DNA of 64,000 nt from Cryobacterium psychrophilum (GTDB taxonomy: Bacteria > Actinomycetota > Actinomycetes > Actinomycetales > Microbacteriaceae): NCBI RefSeq assembly GCF_004365915.1, contig NZ_SODI01000001.1:310001-374000 (forward strand), read 5' to 3'. How positions within the stretch are numbered: position 1 is the stretch's first letter; each line of letters starts with the position of its first letter. A program made the position numbers and the translations under genes. A model generated the notes under the pieces. It ran no database searches. It worked only from the letters and a program-made list of their open reading frames with translations, and was not told the DNA's origin. Of the stretch, positions 9,371 to 18,769 are shown one piece after another.

Positions 9371-10816
9371 ATGCGGACGCAACCGTTCAGTCGAGGCGTG
9401 GGACTGGTCGTCGGAGCCATCGCCGGAAGCGCCGCGCTCCTGCTGTGGCTTGCCGTCGCATCAGATTCGCCGCCGCAGGGAAACGTGCCGAGCGAAGGCA
9501 TCATCTTCGGCATCTGGCGGCTCTTCTACGATCTCGAGGCCCCGTCCCCTCGCGTGCTGCTCGCCGCTGTGGCCCTCGCCGTCATGTTTGCCGCCGGGGT
9601 CGCGCTCATCGAGATTCAGGTCTCGAACAAGGCGCGTCGCTCCTTCGACGTGCAAACGTCACCGCTGGCTCCGAAGGTGATCATGGCCGCCACCCGCGGC
9701 ACGTTCCACGGCCCGGTGGTCGTGACCGTGTTGATCCCCGCCCACAACGAGGAAGCGTCCCTGCCCGACACGCTGAGGTCCATTCTGGCGCAGTCACACC
9801 GCCCCGGCCGAGTGATCGTCGTGGCCGACAACTGCACCGACGGCACCGTTGCCATCGCGCGCAGCCACGGCGTGGAGGTCGTTGAAACGGTCGAGAACAC
9901 GGCCAGGAAGGCCGGCGCGCTCAACCAGGTACTACGCAGAATCCTGCCGGATCAGGGCCCGAACGACGTCATCATGGTGTTGGATGCCGACACAGCCGTT
10001 GACGACGGATTCCTCGCCGGTGCGGTCTCGCGTTTCACCAACGACCGCGGACTGATGGCGGTGGGCGGTCTCTTCTACGGCGAGGAGGGCGCGGGTCTGC
10101 TCGGGCAGCTGCAGCGTAACGAATACGTGCGTTACTCCACCCAGATCGGACGCCGCCGCGGCCGGGTCTTCGTGCTCACGGGCACGGCGTCGCTGTTTCG
10201 CAGCACGGCGCTGCGCAGCGTCGCCGCCCACCGCGGCGTGAGCATCCCGGGGATATCCGGTGATGTCTACGACACGGCCGCACTGACCGAAGACAACGAG
10301 CTGACGCTCGCGCTGAAGTCCCTCGGCGCGCTGATCATCTCCCCCGCCGAATGCACGGTCGTCACCGAGGTCATGCCGACCGTGGAAGCCCTGTGGGTGC
10401 AGCGCCTGCGTTGGCAACGCGGCGCCCTCGAAAACCTCGGCGCCTACGGCATCACACGGGCCACGTTTCGCTATTGGGCGCAGCAGCTGGGCATCGGCTA
10501 CAGCGTGATCGCTCTGGGCTGCTTCGTGCTGCTCATCGTGATCACCGTTCTCGCCGTGAACGTCTGGGTCTGGTTTCCGTTCTGGCTGGGCCTCGGTTTC
10601 GTGTTCACGGCCGAACGTGTGGTGAGCGTCTGGAAGGGCGGCTGGCGCGCTCGCCTGCTCGCCGCCGCGCTGGTTCCCGAGCTGGTCTTCGATATCGTGC
10701 TGGATCTGGTCTACGTGCAGGGCATCATCGACATCACGCTCGGACGCACGGGCGCCTGGGGCCACGTGGACCATGCTCCGACCGCGACGGCCTCCGTCGA
10801 GGAGGCCTCCTCATGA
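9371..10816 (+). CDS. Membrane glycosyltransferase family 2
   Basis: A processive-type GT2 enzyme (481 residues) that should transfer sugars from a nucleotide-sugar at the membrane. Two N-terminal membrane helices (about residues 8-30 and 58-80) precede the GT-A domain (about 118-350). Motifs are VLIPAHNEE, the DAD metal motif in VLDADTA, TEDNEL, and QRLRWQRG (QxxRW), a set seen in cellulose/hyaluronan-synthase-like enzymes. Two or three more helices follow. The stop overlaps the next start (ATGA), indicating translational coupling to the small membrane protein. The polymer or lipid product is unknown. Confidence 0.88.
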   Translation: MRTQPFSRGVGLVVGAIAGSAALLLWLAVASDSPPQGNVPSEGIIFGIWRLFYDLEAPSPRVLLAAVALAVMFAAGVALIEIQVSNKARRSFDVQTSPLAPKVIMAATRGTFHGPVVVTVLIPAHNEEASLPDTLRSILAQSHRPGRVIVVADNCTDGTVAIARSHGVEVVETVENTARKAGALNQVLRRILPDQGPNDVIMVLDADTAVDDGFLAGAVSRFTNDRGLMAVGGLFYGEEGAGLLGQLQRNEYVRYSTQIGRRRGRVFVLTGTASLFRSTALRSVAAHRGVSIPGISGDVYDTAALTEDNELTLALKSLGALIISPAECTVVTEVMPTVEALWVQRLRWQRGALENLGAYGITRATFRYWAQQLGIGYSVIALGCFVLLIVITVLAVNVWVWFPFWLGLGFVFTAERVVSVWKGGWRARLLAAALVPELVFDIVLDLVYVQGIIDITLGRTGAWGHVDHAPTATASVEEASS

Positions 10817-11070
10817 CCGGCTTCGTCCAGGCACTCCCCACCGGCATCCTGCTGCCAACGTCAGTGCTGCATTCCCACTTCTTTGCCATTCTGGCATCGT
10901 TCGTGGCCATCAACACGGTCATGTATGCCGCGCTCGCCATTGCAAAAATTGTGCCGATGGTGCACTTCGCTGATTTTGTCCCCGGTCGACGGCGTCGGGC
11001 CGAGACGCGCGGCATCCACCCGGATGCCGCAACCCGCGAACAGCCGGGGACGGAACGCGAGCCCGGCTGA
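10813..11070 (+). CDS. Small one-helix membrane protein coupled to GT2
   Basis: An 85-residue protein with one strong hydrophobic segment (about residues 18-50) and a basic, disordered C-terminal tail. Its ATG overlaps the glycosyltransferase stop by four bases (ATGA), so the two are probably made together. It may be an accessory subunit of the glycosyltransferase, which is inference from coupling only. No family is recognised. Confidence 0.65.
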   Translation: MTGFVQALPTGILLPTSVLHSHFFAILASFVAINTVMYAALAIAKIVPMVHFADFVPGRRRRAETRGIHPDAATREQPGTEREPG

Positions 11071-11123
11071 CGGCACAGAAACTGCTAACATCCCCCTAAC
11101 GCGACGACGCTCGGGAGGGGTCC

Positions 11124-11981
11124 ATGTCTGAGTGCGAACCTCAGGTGTATCGCCCCTGCGACCGGGAACTCCTCAAGGGAGCGCTTCGGGAGCTCGCAGG
11201 GCAATCCGGAATCGGAGTGATATTCGCCGGATTGGTTGACCGTTCCCAGCTCACGATCACCGAGTTCGTGGGCACCACCACGCACGGCCTACGAAACCTG
11301 GTCGTGCAAACCGGCGAGGGAATCGGTGGACGCGCGCTGCTGCAGGCCCGCCCGGTCGGCGTTTCCGACTACTTCAACTCCGACCGCATCACACACCAGC
11401 ACGACAGGGCCGTACGCATCGAAGGCCTGCGCGCGATGGTGGCCCTGCCGGTCCTCGTCGGAGGCCAGCCCCGCAGCATGCTCTACGCCGCCACTCGCGA
11501 CAGTGCGTCCATTGGCGAGCGATCGATCGATCTGCTCACCGCTGGTGCCTCCCTCATCTCCCGGGAACTCTTGATTCGCGACGAGGTCGACAACCGCGTC
11601 TCAATCCTCCGGGTCGTGGACCAGCACGCCACGGAGCCCCTCGACCGCGACCTGATCGAGATCGTGCGTATCGCCCACGCCGAACTGCTTTCGATGGCCC
11701 GCCTCACCACCGATCCGGCATTGTCGTTGCGGCTCCTCGCCGTGACCCAGCAGCTCGTCGGCTCCTCGAGCGTTCCGGCGGATGCCCCCCGCCTCACGCC
11801 CCGTGAATCAGATGTCCTCGCCCAAGTGGCTCTCGGCTGTTCCTATGCCGAGGTGGGCCGTCGCCTCGCCCTGCGCCCGGTCACCGTGAAGGGCTACATG
11901 CAGACCATCATGTCCAAGCTTCATGCCCATAGTCGCACCGAGGCGGTGCAGGTGGCTCGCCGGCTGCGTCTGCTGCCCTGA
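11124..11981 (+). CDS. GAF-domain LuxR-family transcriptional regulator
   Basis: The 285-residue protein has a GAF-like sensory domain (about residues 15-155) and a C-terminal LuxR helix-turn-helix (about 222-280, LTPRESDVLAQVALGCSYAEV). There is no receiver domain, so signalling is probably by direct ligand binding, in the style of regulators of catabolic genes. A GGGAGGGG site precedes ATG 11124. Its promoter shares a 14-base core with the upstream glycosyltransferase promoter (12 of 14 identical), so co-regulation or autoregulation is possible. Confidence 0.85.
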   Translation: MSECEPQVYRPCDRELLKGALRELAGQSGIGVIFAGLVDRSQLTITEFVGTTTHGLRNLVVQTGEGIGGRALLQARPVGVSDYFNSDRITHQHDRAVRIEGLRAMVALPVLVGGQPRSMLYAATRDSASIGERSIDLLTAGASLISRELLIRDEVDNRVSILRVVDQHATEPLDRDLIEIVRIAHAELLSMARLTTDPALSLRLLAVTQQLVGSSSVPADAPRLTPRESDVLAQVALGCSYAEVGRRLALRPVTVKGYMQTIMSKLHAHSRTEAVQVARRLRLLP

Positions 11982-12097
11982 TCCAGAATCCGCGCCGAAC
12001 CACCTCCCCCAGGAGGTAGTGGCTCGCACAGCACACTGTCAGTCTGGGCATCTGCCAGGGCATAAGGCCCCGGCCACGGTGTCAAGGGAGATATCGC

Positions 12098-13432
12098 ATG
12101 CTCGAACAAACCGCAATTCGTGAGGTGCGTCCCGCGCGGCGCCGCACATCAATGGCCAGGGTAGCCGTGGCGAGTTCCATGGGCAGCATCATCGAGTTCT
12201 ACGACTTTCTGATCTACGGCACCGCAGCGGCCCTCGTCTTTCCGCAGGTGTTCTTTCCGGCTCTGGGCACGGCGGCGGGCACCCTCGCGTCGTTCGGCAC
12301 CTTTGCCGTCGCCTTCGTTTCCCGCCCACTCGGAGCGATCCTGTTCGGTCATTTTGGTGACCGCCTCGGCCGCAAGAAAACACTCGTGAGCACGCTGCTC
12401 ATCATGGGTATCGCCACCGTCACGATCGGCCTGCTCCCCGATGCGAGCATGATCGGTGTCGCGGCACCCATCATCCTCGTCCTGCTGCGTTTTCTTCAAG
12501 GCTTCGCCGTGGGCGGCGAATGGGCCGGTGCCGCACTGCTCGCGGCCGAATACGCTCCGCCGAAACGGCGAGGCCTGTACGCCGCGTTCCCGCAGCTCGG
12601 CCCGTCGATCGCCTTTGCACTGGCCAGCGGCACATTCCTCATCATCAACCTGACGCTTGGTGACACCTCTGACGCGTTCCTCAGCTACGGCTGGAGAATC
12701 CCGTTCATCCTCAGCGCCGTGCTTGTTGTCATCGGACTGTACATCCGCCTCAAGATCGAAGAGACTCCGGTCTTCACCGCGGAAACCGAAGCCAGGGTCG
12801 CGGCGCCGGTTGCCCGCAAGCTGCCGGTGTGGGAAGTCGTGCGTAACCAGCCGCGCCAGATCCTGCTCGGCGGGGCGTCGACCATGATGCTCTTCGCGTT
12901 CTTCTACACCGGTACCGCCTTCCTGAGCGCCTACGGCACCAACCCCGACGGGCTCGCCCACAGCCGCCCGACGATCCTCTCCCTCGGTATCCTCGGCGCC
13001 CTGGTCTTCGCCATCGGCACCATCGCAAGCGCGATTATTTCCGACCGCTTGGGCCGACGCCCGGTGATTGTGGCCTCCTGCATGATTGCTGTGCCATGGG
13101 CACTCGCCCTGTTCCCGATTCTCGACATCGGTACCGAGTGGTCATTCGCGCTCGGCCTCGCCGGTACGCTGCTCATCGTCGGAGGCATCTACGGCCCGGT
13201 CGGCGCCTATCTGCCAGAACTCTTCGCCACCCGGTATCGCTACACCGGTGCCGGAATGGCGTACAACCTGGGCGCATTGGTCGGCGGCGGCATCACTCCG
13301 CTTGTGGCGGCATCCATTGGAGCCAGCCTGGGCAGCTACTCGATCGGCCTGCTGCTTGCCGGCGTCAGCGTGGTCAGCCTGCTCGCCACCTTCGGGTTGC
13401 CGGAGACCAAGGGCATCAGCATGAAGGACTAG
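12098..13432 (+). CDS. MHS family (metabolite:H+ symporter) MFS transporter
   Basis: A 444-residue secondary transporter with twelve predicted membrane helices. The MFS signature between helices 2 and 3 (GHFGDRLGRKK) and the MHS-typical RFLQGFAVGGEWAGA and SIIEFYDF motifs are clear. Members import organic acids such as shikimate, proline/betaine or alpha-ketoglutarate; the substrate here is not determinable. GGGAG precedes ATG 12098. It follows the GAF-LuxR gene on the same strand by 116 bases, so regulation by that protein is possible. A strong terminator lies just downstream. Confidence 0.9.
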   Translation: MLEQTAIREVRPARRRTSMARVAVASSMGSIIEFYDFLIYGTAAALVFPQVFFPALGTAAGTLASFGTFAVAFVSRPLGAILFGHFGDRLGRKKTLVSTLLIMGIATVTIGLLPDASMIGVAAPIILVLLRFLQGFAVGGEWAGAALLAAEYAPPKRRGLYAAFPQLGPSIAFALASGTFLIINLTLGDTSDAFLSYGWRIPFILSAVLVVIGLYIRLKIEETPVFTAETEARVAAPVARKLPVWEVVRNQPRQILLGGASTMMLFAFFYTGTAFLSAYGTNPDGLAHSRPTILSLGILGALVFAIGTIASAIISDRLGRRPVIVASCMIAVPWALALFPILDIGTEWSFALGLAGTLLIVGGIYGPVGAYLPELFATRYRYTGAGMAYNLGALVGGGITPLVAASIGASLGSYSIGLLLAGVSVVSLLATFGLPETKGISMKD

Positions 13433-13458
13433 GGCCAAGATCCGTCACCGGACACACG

Positions 13459-13507
13459 CGAACAGCCCGCCGAGCTTCCCCTCAGGGAGAGCCCGGCGGG
13501 CTGTTCG
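13459..13507. terminator. Bidirectional hairpin terminator
   Basis: A perfect 14-base-pair stem (13459-13472 pairing with 13494-13507, arm CGAACAGCCCGCCG) with a 21-base loop lies between the convergent MHS transporter and aldo/keto reductase genes. No U-tract follows, which is common in actinobacteria. Confidence 0.85.
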
Positions 13508-13522
13508 CACGCACTACGTCGG

Positions 13523-14374
13523 CTACGGGATGTAGTTGAACTCGTCCGGGTTCGGGCCGGTGCGCTCGTCGCGGTTGAGCGCCGTGATCGAGGCGAGGTC
13601 GCCATCCGTCAGCTCGAAGTCGAAGAGCGCGAAGTTCTCGTCGACGCGGGCACGCGTGACCGACTTCGGGAAGACGACGTCGCCGCGCTGCAGGTGCCAG
13701 CGCAACGTCACCTGTGCGGCCGTGCGGCCGACGCGGTCGGCAATGGCCGTGATCACGGGATCCCCGAGCACGCCTCCCTGGGCCAGGGGTGACCAGGCTT
13801 CGGTCACGATGCCGTGCGCGTTGTTAAACGCACGCAGGGTGTCCTGTGTGAGGTACGGGTGCACCTCGATCTGGTTCACGGCGGGAACGGTGTCCGTCTC
13901 GTCGAAGAGCCGCTGCAAGTGTGCCTGCTGAAAATTGGAGACGCCGATGGATGCCACGCGGCCCGAACGCGCCATCTCTTCCATCGCCGTCCACGTCTCC
14001 ACATAGTCGCCCACGGCCGGGAGCGGCCAGTGAATGAGGAAGAGGTCAATCGATTCCAGGCCGAGATCATCGAGCGTGCGGTCGAACGCGGCGAGGGCAT
14101 CCGCTCGCGCATGGAAGCCGTTGTTGAGTTTGCTCGTCACGTACACCTCCGCGCGGGCGAGACCGGATTCGGCGATGGCCTGACCAACCTCCTTCTCGTT
14201 GCCGTACATCTCGGCCGTGTCAATGTGGCGGTAACCGGCCTCAAGCGCGGCGAGCGTTACGGCCTTTGCATCCGCCGCGGCGATCTGGAACGTGCCAAAA
14301 CCGAGCTGGGGAATGGTGGCGCCGCTGTTGAGCGCGATGGCGGGTACGGCGGCGAGATTGGACGGTGCAGTCAT
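13523..14374 (-). CDS. Aldo/keto reductase
   Basis: An NADPH-dependent oxidoreductase of the AKR superfamily (283 residues). The catalytic tetrad is visible: Asp and Tyr in HIDTAEMYGNE, Lys in VTSKL, and His in FLIHWP. The C-terminal cofactor region FPKSVTRARVDEN is also present. ATG 14374 has AGGAG upstream; the open frame continues a further 167 codons upstream without similarity. Close to the 2,5-diketo-gluconate reductase-like group; the physiological carbonyl substrate is unknown. It lies 31 bases downstream of the oxidoreductase gene and may be co-transcribed with it. Confidence 0.92.
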   Translation of the reverse strand: MTAPSNLAAVPAIALNSGATIPQLGFGTFQIAAADAKAVTLAALEAGYRHIDTAEMYGNEKEVGQAIAESGLARAEVYVTSKLNNGFHARADALAAFDRTLDDLGLESIDLFLIHWPLPAVGDYVETWTAMEEMARSGRVASIGVSNFQQAHLQRLFDETDTVPAVNQIEVHPYLTQDTLRAFNNAHGIVTEAWSPLAQGGVLGDPVITAIADRVGRTAAQVTLRWHLQRGDVVFPKSVTRARVDENFALFDFELTDGDLASITALNRDERTGPNPDEFNYIP

Positions 14375-14405
14375 GGGAACTCCTAAATCGTTGACAGGCG
14401 TGGGC

Positions 14406-15332
14406 TTACGGCAGATCGACGGTGACGATGATCTTGCCGCGGGTGTGCCCGACCATGTTGAGCCGGTAGGCATCCGCTGCCTCAGCGAGCGGAAAGACGC
14501 GGGCAACGTCAATGGTGAACGCGTTCTCGTCGACGAGGTCCGCGAGGCGTTGCAGATCGGCGCCGGAGGGGTCAACCCACATCCACGTTCCGCCGTGCGC
14601 CTCGGCGTCACCGTCGGCGACGGATGCGTGTCGACCGCCGTCGGCGAGCACGGCGAGGGTGGTCGTGAGCACGCCGCCCACGAAGTCGGCGACGACGTCA
14701 ACGCCGGCCGGGGCCAGTGCTCGCACGAGTTCGGTGAGGCCGTCGCCGTACTCGATGGGTTCGGCGCCGAGCGCACGAAGGTAGTCGTGGTTGGCCTGCG
14801 ACGCGGTGGCCAGTACGCGCGCCCCGCGGGCGACAGCGAGCTGGATCGCGAGGGACCCGACTCCCCCGGCGCCACCGTGGATCAGCACGGTGTCCCCGTC
14901 AGCGACGCCCAGACGGGTGAGCACCTGAAACGCGGTCAGGCCAGCCAGCGGCAACCCGGCGGACTGCTCCCAGGTGAGGGACCGAGGCTTCCGGGCGACG
15001 AGCCGCTCGGGAAGAGCGATGAATTCCGCGAAACTGCCGGCCTGGACGACGTCCTTCCGGCCGTTGGAGATGACCTCGTCGCCAACGGCGAAGTGCGGCG
15101 CATCGACACCGACGGCTTCGACGACACCGGCCACGTCCCAGCCGGGGACGGCGGGGAAACTGATGTCGAGCATCGGATCGAGATACCCGGCCATGACCTT
15201 CCAATCCACCGGATTGACTGCGGCCGCCTTCACCCGAATCAGGACCGTTCCCGGTCCGACCTTGGGCAGGGGCTGCTCGGTCAACTCGAGAACATCGGGG
15301 CTGCCATATTCGCTGTACGTTATTGCTTGCAT
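14406..15332 (-). CDS. NADP-dependent quinone-oxidoreductase-like MDR protein
   Basis: A zinc-free medium-chain dehydrogenase/reductase (308 residues). It has a GroES-like N-terminal domain (about residues 1-110) and a Rossmann domain with nucleotide motif GGAGGVGSLAIQ, then the typical C-terminal GKIIVTVD. Such enzymes reduce quinones or enones using NADPH. It is upstream of, and probably co-transcribed with, the aldo/keto reductase gene, suggesting a shared carbonyl/quinone detoxification role (inference). Confidence 0.9.
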   Translation of the reverse strand: MQAITYSEYGSPDVLELTEQPLPKVGPGTVLIRVKAAAVNPVDWKVMAGYLDPMLDISFPAVPGWDVAGVVEAVGVDAPHFAVGDEVISNGRKDVVQAGSFAEFIALPERLVARKPRSLTWEQSAGLPLAGLTAFQVLTRLGVADGDTVLIHGGAGGVGSLAIQLAVARGARVLATASQANHDYLRALGAEPIEYGDGLTELVRALAPAGVDVVADFVGGVLTTTLAVLADGGRHASVADGDAEAHGGTWMWVDPSGADLQRLADLVDENAFTIDVARVFPLAEAADAYRLNMVGHTRGKIIVTVDLP

Positions 15333-15417
15333 TGTGGGTGGAACGTGGCCTGGCGGCAGCGTATTCCGGCGGTCAGCGTCCTCTCAGCCGACGTTCGCTC
15401 CGTCCCGGGTCCGAACG

Positions 15418-17652
15418 CTAGCGAAACTCCGGCGTCAGCGGTTCTTCCGACACGAGGTAGAGACGCTGCGTGGCCCGGGTCATGGCGACGTACAGCGCGC
15501 CGGCACCCCGTTCCGATACCGCGATGACGGACGCGGGTTCCACGACGATGACGGCGTCGAACTCGAGTCCCTTGGCGTCCTGGGGGGTGAGCAGGGCAAT
15601 GTCCCGAGTCAGCCCCAACGGCCCACGCCCAACGAGCGGGCCGAACTCCGCCGTCAGGGCCGCATCCAACGCCGTGATCTGCGCGTCAACGGCAATAACG
15701 GCAAGGGTCCCTTCGTGCTCGAGGCGCCGATCACGACGCACGGCCTCCGCAACATCCGTGACGTATTCCACCGGCCACAGGCTCGCCCGAACGGTGCGCG
15801 AGGGCGTGATGTGCAGGCCGTGCGCAAGCGCCACGCGTTCGGCGACCTCAGCGATCTGACTCGGTGTGCGGTAGTTCACCGTGAGTTCCTCCAACCGCCA
15901 CCGGCCCTCCTCCAGCGATCCCTGCAGCACGGGCTGGAGCGCGTCCTTCCAGCTGGCGGATGCGGCGGCTGACGCCGCCTGGGCGATGTCGCCCACGATC
16001 GTGAACGAGCGCCGCGGACCGCGGCGCAGCAGCAGCCGCCACTGCATCGGCGACAGCTCCTGGGCTTCGTCAACAACGACGTGGCCGTACGTCCAGGTGC
16101 GATCACGACCGGCGCGTTCCGCGGTCGTCGCGCGATCGCCCAACTCGGCAAAGCTCTCCGCGAGTTTCTTCGCGTTGACCAGACCCTTGACCTCCATGTT
16201 TTCTATGGCCGATTCCGCGTTCTCAATGTCGCGCTTGCGCTGTTCCTTGGCGGCCCGTTTCTGCGCCTGATCGACAACGTTGTATTCGCCAAGCAGTTCC
16301 GCGGCCTCGTCGAGCAGGGGAACGTCGGAGATCGTGAGTTCAGCGTCGCGTGAACGCCGAAGGAGCGCCCGCCGTGCATCCGACCACCCGGGAGTGAGCT
16401 CGGCGAGCCACTGCGGGCGCGCGAATATGTCCTGCACAAGCTTCTGCGGGGTGAGGGGCAGCCAGGCGGTGTTCAACGCGACCCTGACGTCGTCGGCCAG
16501 GCGCAGATCTTCCCGCAGCATGGGAAGATCGGTGTCGTCCATTGACCGCCCCTGCTCCTTGAGCTGGGCCAGCCACTGTTTCGCGAGCGCACCGAGCGCT
16601 ATCTTCACGAAGGTGACCCGCGCCTCGTTGTGCGGTTTGCCACCGGATTGTGCCCGGGCGATGGCGTCGCGGAAGAGCTGCGGGTGCACCGTGAGGCGAT
16701 CGCCGTTCACGACGAGGGTGAGGGGTTGGGCCGGCACCCGCTGACGGGAGCGAACAGCGCGCGCCATGACATCCGCCATGAAGGTCTGGCCCTTGAGCTC
16801 GGCGACCGCCGGGATGTCCTCCCGAGTCGCTTCCACCCCCGAGAAGAGTTGGCCCACCGAGGCGAGCACGACACCGGTCTCACCCAGGGACGGCAGAACG
16901 GCTTCGATGTACTGCAGGAACGACCGCGACGGACCCACAATGAGCACGCCGGAATCCCGGAGACGGTCGCGGTGCGTGTAGAGCAGGTAGGCCGCACGGT
17001 GCAGGGCGACCGCGGTTTTTCCTGTTCCCGGCCCACCCTGCACCACCAGCACGCCGGGGAGGTCAGAGCGAATGATCTTGTCCTGCTCGGCCTGGATGGT
17101 GGACACGATGTCGGTCATGTGCCCCGTGCGCTGGGCAGTGAGGGCGGCAAGCAGCGCTCCCTCACCCTGGTGCAGGGTAGCGCCGGCGTCGTCGAGCAGC
17201 GTGGCGTCAAGAATCTCGTCTTCGATACGAACGATGTTGCGTCCGCTGGACAGCAGGTGCCGCCGGGACCGGGCTCCGAGGGGGGTGGCCGCGGTCGCCT
17301 GGTAGAAGGCGCTCGCCTGGGGAACGCGCCAGTCGAGCAGGATCGGGTGCAGTTGCTCGTCGCGGAGGCCGACGCGTCCGATGTAGCGAAAAACGGGCTC
17401 CCCGGTTGTTTCATCGGCTGCTGTTTCCAACCGTCCGAACGCCAACCGATCATCAACCTCGCGCAGCTGCATGATTCTGTCTTCGTAGAGCCTCGCGAAG
17501 TTGTCCCGCTCAGACCGCGCCTGGTGATTGCCACCCACGTCGAGTCTCCGCACCGCCGTCAGCTGCTGCTCGGCCTCCCGTTGCAGCGCATCCAACCGAG
17601 CGTAGAGCGTGGTGACGTAGTCCTGTTCACGCGCAAGCTCTTGATCGATCAC
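15418..17652 (-). CDS. helD: HelD-type RNA polymerase recycling ATPase
   Basis: A UvrD/Rep-like SF1 ATPase of 744 residues. HelD proteins bind stalled RNA polymerase and release nucleic acid and sigma factor. It shows an N-terminal coiled-coil arm (about residues 1-60), Walker A GGPGTGKT (about 206-213), DEAQ Walker B in VVVDEAQELSPMQWR, and the C-terminal motif YVAMTRATQRLYLV. Start is GTG 17652 with GGGGAG upstream. The related rifamycin-resistance protein HelR has similar architecture, but I see no rifamycin-associated palindrome upstream, so HelD is the safer call. It lies downstream of the jet operon with a 109-base gap. Confidence 0.85.
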   Translation of the reverse strand: MIDQELAREQDYVTTLYARLDALQREAEQQLTAVRRLDVGGNHQARSERDNFARLYEDRIMQLREVDDRLAFGRLETAADETTGEPVFRYIGRVGLRDEQLHPILLDWRVPQASAFYQATAATPLGARSRRHLLSSGRNIVRIEDEILDATLLDDAGATLHQGEGALLAALTAQRTGHMTDIVSTIQAEQDKIIRSDLPGVLVVQGGPGTGKTAVALHRAAYLLYTHRDRLRDSGVLIVGPSRSFLQYIEAVLPSLGETGVVLASVGQLFSGVEATREDIPAVAELKGQTFMADVMARAVRSRQRVPAQPLTLVVNGDRLTVHPQLFRDAIARAQSGGKPHNEARVTFVKIALGALAKQWLAQLKEQGRSMDDTDLPMLREDLRLADDVRVALNTAWLPLTPQKLVQDIFARPQWLAELTPGWSDARRALLRRSRDAELTISDVPLLDEAAELLGEYNVVDQAQKRAAKEQRKRDIENAESAIENMEVKGLVNAKKLAESFAELGDRATTAERAGRDRTWTYGHVVVDEAQELSPMQWRLLLRRGPRRSFTIVGDIAQAASAAASASWKDALQPVLQGSLEEGRWRLEELTVNYRTPSQIAEVAERVALAHGLHITPSRTVRASLWPVEYVTDVAEAVRRDRRLEHEGTLAVIAVDAQITALDAALTAEFGPLVGRGPLGLTRDIALLTPQDAKGLEFDAVIVVEPASVIAVSERGAGALYVAMTRATQRLYLVSEEPLTPEFR

Positions 17653-17761
17653 TCAAACTCCCCTAAACCCAAAGCTCCAGTTTAGTCGCGGTCGACCGGG
17701 TGCCTGCCCGCCACAGGGGCCAGCCGTTGTGCTGCAAGAGAAAGCCCCGGAGGCACGTGCC

Positions 17762-18769
17762 CTACAGGTCGGCGTAGTGGATGGCCGCGACGTCGGGGTG
17801 CGCCCGCAGCCGACTCTTGAGGGCGTTCTCCCCGTACGTCGTGAAGATCGGGTTCTCGGGGTCAACGGTGATGCCGGGCGCGTGCAGGGTGTCCGGCAAA
17901 TCCAACAGCGGAATCGTGGCGTCAAGGGCCGGCCCGAAAAAGAACGGGATCGAGATGCGGTCCTGCCCGATCAACGGGGAGATGACGCGGTGCACGGTGG
18001 CCTTCAGGTAGCCGTCGGTTGCCACCTCCAGCAGTTCTCCGATGTTGACCACGAAGGCACCGTCGAGCGGTGGCGCATCGATCCAGTCGCCGTCCTTCTC
18101 CACCTGCAGGCCGCTCTTGCCCGGCTCCACGAAGAGGAGCGTCAGCACGCCGGAGTCCTTGTGCGCCCCGACGCCCTGCTGCGGGGTGGGGTCGGACTTG
18201 CCCGGGTAGCGCACGATCTTGATCAGGGTGAAGGGTTTGCCGGCGAAAGCGTCGTCGAAGACATGCTCATCGGCGCCGAGGGAGAGCGCCCACGCCTGCA
18301 TGAGACGAAGCGCGACCGCGTTCAGCGCCTCGCACCATTGGGCCATGACCTCCTGCAGCTCCGGCAGGGCGACGGGCCACTGGTTGGGGCCCTCCAGCCG
18401 CATGAAATCGCGGGTGTCGGCCGTGCGCGGCACGGTCTCACGTTCCGGGCCGATGTCGATCTGTTCCCGCCAGTCGACGATGCCCTTCGTGAGCTCGCCG
18501 CCTACCCGCGTGTAGCCGCGAAAGTGGGGACTCTGCAGGTTCTCAATGGCCATCTTGTCGGCTTCGGGGAGCGCAAAGAAGGCGCGTGCGCAACCCAGGA
18601 CACGTTCGATGAGGCCGGCCGGAACCCCGTGCCCGGTCAGGTAGAAGAAGCCGAAATTGTGGGTGGCTTCGCGCAGTTCCACTCGGAACGCCTCGGCGTC
18701 CGCGTCCCCTCCGTTGAGTCGGGAGAGGTCGAGGACGGGAAGGGAAACGGATGGTGCGGCGCCTCTCAT
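17762..18769 (-). CDS. 2-oxoglutarate/Fe(II) oxygenase, isopenicillin N synthase-like
   Basis: A 335-residue non-haem iron oxygenase. The DIOX_N region (about residues 10-120) precedes the jelly-roll core. Metal ligands H203 and D205 (GAHKDSG) and H260 (TVHRV), and the 2-oxoglutarate-binding R271 in RIS, are all present, so the enzyme should be active. Its ATG overlaps the jetC stop by four bases (ATGA), so it is translationally coupled to the SMC-like operon and occupies the position where jetD normally sits. Substrate is unknown; most relatives act on small molecules, some on amino acids. Confidence 0.88.
   Translation of the reverse strand: MRGAAPSVSLPVLDLSRLNGGDADAEAFRVELREATHNFGFFYLTGHGVPAGLIERVLGCARAFFALPEADKMAIENLQSPHFRGYTRVGGELTKGIVDWREQIDIGPERETVPRTADTRDFMRLEGPNQWPVALPELQEVMAQWCEALNAVALRLMQAWALSLGADEHVFDDAFAGKPFTLIKIVRYPGKSDPTPQQGVGAHKDSGVLTLLFVEPGKSGLQVEKDGDWIDAPPLDGAFVVNIGELLEVATDGYLKATVHRVISPLIGQDRISIPFFFGPALDATIPLLDLPDTLHAPGITVDPENPIFTTYGENALKSRLRAHPDVAAIHYADL

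Noticed and set aside
17653..17761. Rifamycin-associated element that would make the UvrD-like gene HelR
   Set aside because: No such palindrome is visible upstream, so the HelD assignment was kept.
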